NCBI RefSeq assembly: GCF_000003815.2
Contig: NC_049990.1
Location: forward strand, 2,254,572-2,318,571
DNA length: 64,000 nt
Direction of reading: 5' to 3'
Source: Branchiostoma floridae
Lineage: Eukaryota > Chordata > Leptocardii > Amphioxiformes > Branchiostomatidae
In this document: positions 59,049-64,000 of the stretch, piece after piece
Layout of the letters: each line of letters opens with the position of its first letter
Position numbering within the stretch: position 1 is the stretch's first letter
Notes under the pieces: model-generated
Seen by the model: only the letters and a program-made list of their open reading frames with translations
What the model was told of the DNA's origin: nothing
The model's database searches: none
Program-made: the position numbers and the translations under genes

Positions 59049-59226
59049 CTGCGCCGTTGTCCAGAAGCATAAGCTCCTCTACCCGACCGTCAACTGGTTT
59101 CTCGATGAGAACCTTCACTACAGCCCCAACCACAGGCAGATAACCCCGCCGTACCGAGGCGAAGATCCTCAGCGCATTGGGCCCGGAGGAGTAGTTCAGG
59201 GAGACAGCGCTCACCTGGGCCTTTAC
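59049..59226 (-). CDS. CLCA-like gene, exon D
   Basis: Acceptor gtttttag before 59226 and donor CAG|GTACGA after 59049; 178 bp, phase 0 in and phase 1 out. It encodes VKAQVSAVSLNYSSGPNALR and, after a short stretch, GAVVKVLIEKPVDGRVEELMLLDNGAG. This corresponds to the beta-sandwich domain after the VWA region in CLCA proteins (vtA.Ve...G..v.L.LLDNG). Flanked on both sides by fragments of a second copy. Confidence 0.87.
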
Positions 59227-59276
59227 CTAAAAACATACAGCAAGAAGTTAGTCTTTTTAAACAACAAATTTAGGCT

Positions 59277-59385
59277 ACTCCAACGACAGGCAGATAACCC
59301 CGCCGTACCGAGGCGAAGATCCTCAGCGCATTGGGCCCGGAGGAGTAGTAGTTGAAGGAAACAGCGCTCACTTGGGCCTTTATCT
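59277..59385 (-). pseudogene. CLCA-like exon D, duplicate 5' part
   Basis: The - strand reads KAQVSAVSFNYYSSGPNALR and continues to GYLPVVG, matching the first half of exon D with an extra Tyr. The acceptor is altered (gtttttggtcaag). The copy stops at the border where the 58880-58957 fragment would continue. Confidence 0.78.
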
Positions 59386-59446
59386 TGACCAAAAACACAC
59401 ACAGCAAAAAGTGAATCTTTCTCTTTTGCGCGCCATCAGTCTATAT

Positions 59447-59737
59447 AACAGTGGCGCCGTGTGTGGCGTAATTGGTAGAGCGTTCGGCTCGGAACCTAGA
59501 GGCCCCGAGTTCGATACCCGCCGTGCCCCCGACGCTTTGCCCTTTGGAAAAGCACTTAACACGACTTTCCTCACGTCGCCCAAGGGTAAAAATGGATACC
59601 TAAATTCGGTCTGGGAGGTACAAGACTACCTTTACCTTCTGTCTGTACCGAGTATGTGGCACTGTTAATATAAGTTTCTAACTTAAGTACAGTGCCACAT
59701 TGTCCTCGTCTGTCCAAAAAGCAAATAGAAAAAACAC
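59447..59737 (+). mobile_element. tRNA-derived SINE, full length
   Basis: A tRNA-like head with A box TGGCGTAATTGG (about 59463-59474) and B box GAGTTCGATACCC (59508-59520), then a conserved-looking centre (ggaaaagcacttaacacgac, aaaaatggatacct, ctgggaggtac), a gtggcactgtt region and an A-rich end. The centre resembles the core shared by the MetaSINE type; that assignment is from memory. It lies in the intron between CLCA exons C and D, opposite in direction to the gene and to its partner at 57935-58065. Confidence 0.85.
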
Positions 59738-60125
59738 ACTTCTGGATCAAAAAAGCAATCCACCACTTGTTCGCAAGTTAGTATTTCATCTGTACATGTG
59801 ATTATTATGTTTGTCCCTTTTAATCTTGTATTCTGTATGTATGTCTGTAAGTGTATGACGTTAGGTCACCATAGTTGTTTTGGGGATCGTTAAGTCGAAA
59901 GACAGTAGTTTTACACTGCAATAGTTTGAAAATGTTTCAATTTGAAACGTCCACGTCCGTTGACCTGAAATCCCTAGATACACGGTTTCTTAAACAATGA
60001 ATTTAGGATACTCCACGGATAAAGGTGAACAAGCGTTACTTGTTTATGAACATGTAGCGATCGAACCCTGGAGGATTTGACCTGATATGGCGAAAGGGCA
60101 TCGTTATAAACAAATAAGCAAGTAC

Positions 60126-60227
60126 CTTGATTGGTTCGACATCGGGGAGGGGGTTGGAAGTCACGATGGTGATGACGTCATAGTCACCAGGGCCGGGGTT
60201 GCTGATGTTGTACGTCCATTTTCCTGG
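60126..60227 (-). CDS. CLCA-like gene, exon C
   Basis: Acceptor gacctccag, donor AAG|GTACTT; 102 bp, phase 0 at both ends. It encodes PGKWTYNISNPGPGDYDVIT and then IVTSNPLPDVEPIK. It joins exon B to give IPGTAT-PGKWTY, equal to the IPGtA..GtWtY motif of CLCA proteins. Confidence 0.88.
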
Positions 60228-60687
60228 CTGGAGGTCAAGAACAAAAGCTCGATAAAGGTTACACTTTCCCGGAATACGATACAAAAAACAATCAATCAAT
60301 GCATTCCAATAATCAGGGCTAGTTTATTAAGATTTCTCGTGGAAACTCAAGATAAACATTTACACCACCATAAACATGAATCATGAAATTGGGGTATTGT
60401 GACAAAAGTATCATTTTGATTATAGACGTAGCCATGTCCTCATGAAAAAGCGGCCTGCAGGCCGCGTAGGACTTCTCATGAATAAATACATGTTTGTAAA
60501 GGTTCAAACAAACTTCCCTGTTTGAGTGTGTTAAACCTTACAGATGCCTAAACGAGGTTCTATCGTCGGATCCATCAGCCTCATATGTGGATAATCATAT
60601 TGTAATGACGATTACCAATGTCATAGTTACGCCATCGCAGCCATGATACAGACCTTAAACTCGAAAGTTCATCTATGTTGGTAGAAG

Positions 60688-60791
60688 TCATTCTTGAACT
60701 TGTTTAACTGTAATATCCAACACAAAAATTGGACTCACCCAAAAGTCAAATTTTTGTGTTGGATATTACAGTTAAACTAGTTCAAGAATGA
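60688..60791. mobile_element. 104-bp hairpin MITE
   Basis: TCATTCTTGAACTTGTTTAA pairs with its complement ending GTTCAAGAATGA; arms of about 46 bp with one or two mismatches around a short loop. It starts 13 bp inside the intron from the exon B donor. No clear target duplication. Confidence 0.85.
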
Positions 60792-60804
60792 TATAGACTC
60801 GTAC

Positions 60805-61029
60805 CGTTGCTGTGCCAGGGATCTCAACGGTAATCGTATCCGACGTGACGTCATACATGGGGCTTCCCTCGGTGACCACGTGACCTAGCGGCGTCTCCAT
60901 GGTTACCGTGGGCCGACTCCCATCCAGCCAATAGAAGCAGAACGTGGTGTTCGCCCCAACCGAGTTGTCCACGTACACGTGGTTGGTGTGGGTCTGACCG
61001 CCACCGATGGTCATCTCCTCGTTCAAGAG
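60805..61029 (-). CDS. CLCA-like gene, exon B
   Basis: Acceptor cactcccacag, donor ACG|GTACGA; 225 bp, phase 0 at both ends. It encodes LLNEEMTIGGGQTHTNHVYV, then DNSVGANTTFCFYWLDGSRP and ETPLGHVV...ITVEIPGTAT. The pattern 'vD.tvG.dT.F...W....P...l..P.G' is the CLCA region just after the VWA domain. Confidence 0.88.
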
Positions 61030-61477
61030 CTGTGGGAGTGCGTAAAAACAATATTTTGTTCGCAGTGAATATAATATATTTTCATGTAGACGGAAGCTTT
61101 AAGTTATCATAAAAGCTTATGTGAGTTGGTACATGAAACTCGCTTTCCGTAATGTTAGTTTTCTGTTAATTTTTCATACTGTGCACACGTCACACTTCCG
61201 AAAAGTGACGTGTACAGGGCTTCCGAGCGAATCTCAGTTTCTATGTTGATGAAAAGTCAAATCCGTTAAGCCGACGGTTAAATAAAAATGAAAAAAAAGT
61301 GCAACCGCATCCCTAGACAGAAACCTCCGGTACAATTTCAGTACTTTTGTGCGACCTCGCTACGGCACTCGTTAAGTAAAATGAAACGTACAAAAACCTA
61401 CAAAATAGTAGTACTAATATTTTAGACATCGCAACATCTTTGGTCTTCTTTTACAAAGTCATTCCTTACAGACGCAC

Positions 61478-61630
61478 CTTGACTGCCTTGCCGCCTGCTG
61501 TAGCCTCAAACGTGGCGGTGAAGGCGTTATCCAGGGCCGCTGAGTCGCGTCGGGCGGCGTAGAAGGACGGACCTCCCGTCTGCTGGGCCAGGCTCTCCAG
61601 CGTGGCGTCCGCGTTCTGGCTGTACGCAAC
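61478..61630 (-). CDS. CLCA-like gene, exon A (end of VWA domain)
   Basis: Acceptor ataatttcag, donor AAG|GTGCGT; 153 bp, phase 0. It encodes VAYSQNADATLESLAQQTGG, PSFYAARRDSAALDNAF and TATFEATAGGKAVK, the last helix region of a CLCA VWA domain (l..la..TGG.sf......l..aF). Nothing upstream on this strand between 61780 and 62947 encodes the rest of the VWA domain (with its MIDAS residues) or the HExxH peptidase domain. The gene is therefore 5'-truncated here or disrupted in the assembly. Confidence 0.85.
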
Positions 61631-61663
61631 CTGAAATTATTATAAAACGGTGAAATCTTAAAC

Positions 61664-61776
61664 CTGAAGGCGTTATCCAGCGCCGCGGAGTCGCGTCGGG
61701 CGGCGTAGAACGACGGTCCGCCCGTCTGCTGGGCCAGGCTCTCCAGCGTGGCGTCTGCGTTCTGGCTGTACGCAAC
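61664..61776 (-). pseudogene. CLCA-like exon A, duplicate without its 3' end
   Basis: Encodes the same 37 residues from VAYSQN to LDNAF with only silent changes, behind a usable acceptor (attccag). It then stops at TTCAG|GTTTAAG, a possible donor. Loss of the last 40 bp of the exon means it could not replace exon A in frame (113 bp). Silent-only change suggests a recent copy or gene conversion. Confidence 0.8.
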
Positions 61777-62205
61777 CTGGAATTATTGACAAAAAACGGT
61801 GAAATTCGCAATAAAAAAACTAGAGTCCTTTCCTCTTAATATGGTGCATAGGGTGACACCCATTTTCTATGCCTGAGTCGGCTTTTTTGGCTGTACGCAA
61901 CCTGGAATTGTTATAAAACGTTGAAATCCTAAGTTGGCAATCAAATCTAGAGTCCTTTCCACTTAATATGGTGCATAGGGCGACACCCATTTTCTTTGCC
62001 TGCGTCGGCGTTTTGGCTGTAGGCGACCTGGAATTGTTGTAAAACGGGGAAATTTGCAATAAAAAATCTAGAGTACTTTCCTCTTAATATGGTGCATAGG
62101 GCGACACCCATTTTCTATGCCTGCGTCGGCGTTTTGGCTGTAGACAACCTGAAATTGTAAACGTTGAAATCTTAAACTGGCAATAAGAAAGCAGGGAGTC
62201 CATTT
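61777..62205 (-). repeat. Tandem array of about 120-bp units carrying the exon A splice acceptor
   Basis: Three clear units and a decayed fourth (about 61777-61899, 61900-62024, 62025-62145, 62146-62205). Each has a tagagtcctttcctcttaatatgg segment, a gggcgacacccattttct segment and, at the border, gcgtcggcgttttggctgta.gc.acctg, which is the start of exon A with its acceptor. The repeats therefore grew from an exon/intron junction. Confidence 0.85.
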
Positions 62206-62947
62206 TATCACCTTATGGTGAATAGGGTAGCATCCATGTCCACCTCCTTAGTCCTTTGGGTAACACAGCTGTGCAAGCGCAGATGATATTGTCATTTGAT
62301 ATGTATTGTCATTTTCATAAAACTGTGTGTGATTCAAAATCTAAGATGGTGCGAAGTTCACGTTATCTGAAGTTAACAGTCCAGAAATACGTAGAATTGC
62401 AGTTTGCTTTTTATTGGACGTTAAATGGTATCATCATCATGTTTAATTCCAATATAACAGCAAGTAGATAGTCAAATGCCAGGTAGATACAGATGTCATT
62501 CCTTACTAATATCTTACATCTTACAAAGTTTTCATAAGTACTGTTACCATATCATAAGAGCTACTAATATTCAGTGCATAGTCTACGTGAAGGCCAACAA
62601 TGCAGGCATTATGAGTCTACTGCAAATCAAGTTGCCATGCAAGAGATACTAGTACGGGTTAACAAAACGTCTAAACATCGCAGCTACAATGTCTCCTACA
62701 ATGTAACTATGGCTCTGAGCAAACGAACTGTATGATATCCTAAGGCCCCTAGTATAGAATAATAAAGGTATACCATAAGCCCATAGCAACATTTTCTACA
62801 TAACCTGATGGTGGTATATTCTACTAAAAGAGATTTCCTGCAAATTGAAACAAAATAAAAGATAAATGAAAATTTAATTGGTTGCCAAGCATCACGTCAT
62901 TGCAAGGTGCTATGACCAACACGATAACTGACACGTTATACCTCAGA
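62206..62947. other. Region between the CLCA-like gene and the NHL gene
   Basis: About 740 bp of AT-rich sequence. Short reading frames only, no RNA gene or transposon recognised. It would hold the 3' UTR of the NHL gene on the - strand; several AATAAA-like sites occur on that strand but none can be singled out. Confidence 0.5.
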
Positions 62948-64000
62948 TCACATGTACCTGTACAGTTCTATACAGTCTCCTTGCCTACACGCCACCGCTA
63001 TGTAACCATCAGGAGTCAGAGCAAGTCCACTGGCGTACTCCCCTTTAACAGTCCCCACAGTCCGTATGAATGTCCCGTCAGGCCTGAACACCTGCACACG
63101 GCCGTCCTCTGCGTTTCCGACAATGATGTTACCTGCCGGGTCTAATGCTAGACCTCCTGGCTTTTGACATACTTCATCATCATCACATTGAATGCCAAAA
63201 TCAAATTTGAAACTTCCGTTAAGATCAAACACAACTATTTTGGGAGCGCTCTGAGACCTGTCTGCAACATACATTGCATCACGTGATTCATCTACTGCTA
63301 CAAAGTACGGTGTGTGTAACGTCCCCTTGCCTATCTCCCGGATGAGGCTCCCGTCAGGCTGCAGGAGGAGACAGGAGTGCTGTGCGTGATCCGCCACCAC
63401 CATGCGACCGTCATGCAGAATTGCCAATCCATGCGGGCCGTTCATCCAGTCCGGATTGAATGTATTCAAAAGCTCGCCTTCCCTGGAGTAGCGTCGTAGT
63501 CCGTAATCTTTGCCCCACGACGTCACAAGGAACACCCCATTTGATTCTACACCAACACCAAATGGCTTCTCACTCTCAACGGCAAAGGTTCTCAAACATT
63601 GACCTGTCTCAGCATCAAAGAGCTGAACTCGCTTGTTCCCCTTATCCACCACTACAATGTTTCCTTCCTTGTCAATCGCGACACCCAGCGGCCAGATCAG
63701 TTCCCCCTCCCCGCTGCCCTTCCGTCCGATAGTTAAGGCTGGGGTCTCCTTTCCGTGTACGGTAAAATCAAACGGACTTCCGGCTACGTGTACCGAGTTC
63801 ACCTTGACCTCTAGCCTATGTTCCCCATTGACCTCAGGCGTGTACAACATTTCCCAGACGCCCCTGCTCTTCATCTGTAGTTGTGTGTGCACGTTAGTTC
63901 CAGACGGGTCCGTCATGTTGGTTGTGACAGCTCTACTGTTTGCAAAACACGGATGCCCGGCTTTGTTCACTGTCGTCAGTGACGCAGAACACTGAAACCC
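62948..64000 (-). CDS. Filamin-domain and NHL-repeat protein (TRIM2/3/71-like), C-terminal part
   Basis: Open from the window edge to the stop at 62948-62950, 350 codons. The first 85 or so residues are a filamin/ABP280-type Ig domain ending in ...VHVAGSPFDFTVHG. A six-unit NHL propeller follows, with the typical blocks GSGEGELIWPLGVAIDKEGN, GVGVESNGVFLVTS, NGPHGLAILHDGRMVVAD, PYFVAVDESRDAMYVAD, KPGGLALDPAGNIIVGN and YASGLALTPDGYIAVA. In animals this pair of domains usually follows RING, B-box and coiled coil in TRIM proteins (ubiquitin ligases or RNA regulators). That part would lie beyond 64000, so the assignment to TRIM is inferred. No intron in the visible part. Confidence 0.9.
   Translation of the reverse strand, partial: GFQCSASLTTVNKAGHPCFANSRAVTTNMTDPSGTNVHTQLQMKSRGVWEMLYTPEVNGEHRLEVKVNSVHVAGSPFDFTVHGKETPALTIGRKGSGEGELIWPLGVAIDKEGNIVVVDKGNKRVQLFDAETGQCLRTFAVESEKPFGVGVESNGVFLVTSWGKDYGLRRYSREGELLNTFNPDWMNGPHGLAILHDGRMVVADHAQHSCLLLQPDGSLIREIGKGTLHTPYFVAVDESRDAMYVADRSQSAPKIVVFDLNGSFKFDFGIQCDDDEVCQKPGGLALDPAGNIIVGNAEDGRVQVFRPDGTFIRTVGTVKGEYASGLALTPDGYIAVACRQGDCIELYRYM

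Noticed and set aside
59447-59530. Possible working tRNA gene
   Set aside because: A and B boxes are present but the stems do not pair well, and the sequence continues into a SINE body with a second copy nearby.

Overview
This is a 64 kb stretch of animal genomic DNA with introns and many small transposons. Three runs of N mark assembly gaps. The gene families and the SINE and foldback-transposon load suggest a lancelet (amphioxus, Branchiostoma-like) genome. That is an inference from gene content and was not checked by search.

Positions 1-56,300 hold a head-to-tail array of 12 C2H2 zinc-finger genes, all on the + strand, called ZNF-1 to ZNF-12 here. Each repeat unit is about 4-6 kb and has four parts. 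First comes a CpG-rich promoter with first exon, carrying a YY1-like site and an ETS-like site and ending in a CAG|GTAAG-type donor. Second is a 1.1-2.8 kb intron. Third is a single coding exon that starts 21-22 nt after a TCTCTACAG-type acceptor. Fourth is a roughly 1 kb 3' UTR ending near AATAAACAGTT. Each protein has a basic 31-residue leader ([20 protein letters not shown]..., six residues in ZNF-12) and then 8-20 tandem 28-residue fingers, about 156 in all. No KRAB, SCAN, BTB or ZAD domain is visible. Variation sits mainly at helix positions -1, 2, 3 and 6. ZNF-5 has a frameshift, ZNF-6 an in-frame stop, ZNF-10 one finger out of frame, and ZNF-12 has lost most of the leader and the standard acceptor. 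ZNF-4, ZNF-10 and ZNF-12 show finger duplications inside the gene.

The paralogous introns act as empty-site controls for each other, so many transposon insertions can be defined to the base with their target-site duplications. They include hAT-like elements, a TA-target element, foldback elements with 9-bp duplications, LINE 3' ends and a 5S-rRNA-like SINE. Shared and private insertions give a relative history: ZNF-10/ZNF-11 and ZNF-4/ZNF-9 are sister pairs. ZNF-2 and ZNF-9 share a second promoter type, so ZNF-9 looks like a recombinant.

Positions 56,988-61,630 on the - strand hold the last six recognisable exons of a CLCA-type (calcium-activated chloride channel regulator) gene. The N-terminal peptidase domain and most of the VWA domain are absent upstream. 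Two exons are partly duplicated, and an array of about 120-bp repeats has grown from one splice-acceptor/exon border. Positions 62,948-64,000 on the - strand hold the C-terminal part of a filamin-domain plus NHL-repeat protein (TRIM2/TRIM3/TRIM71-like), open at the window edge.
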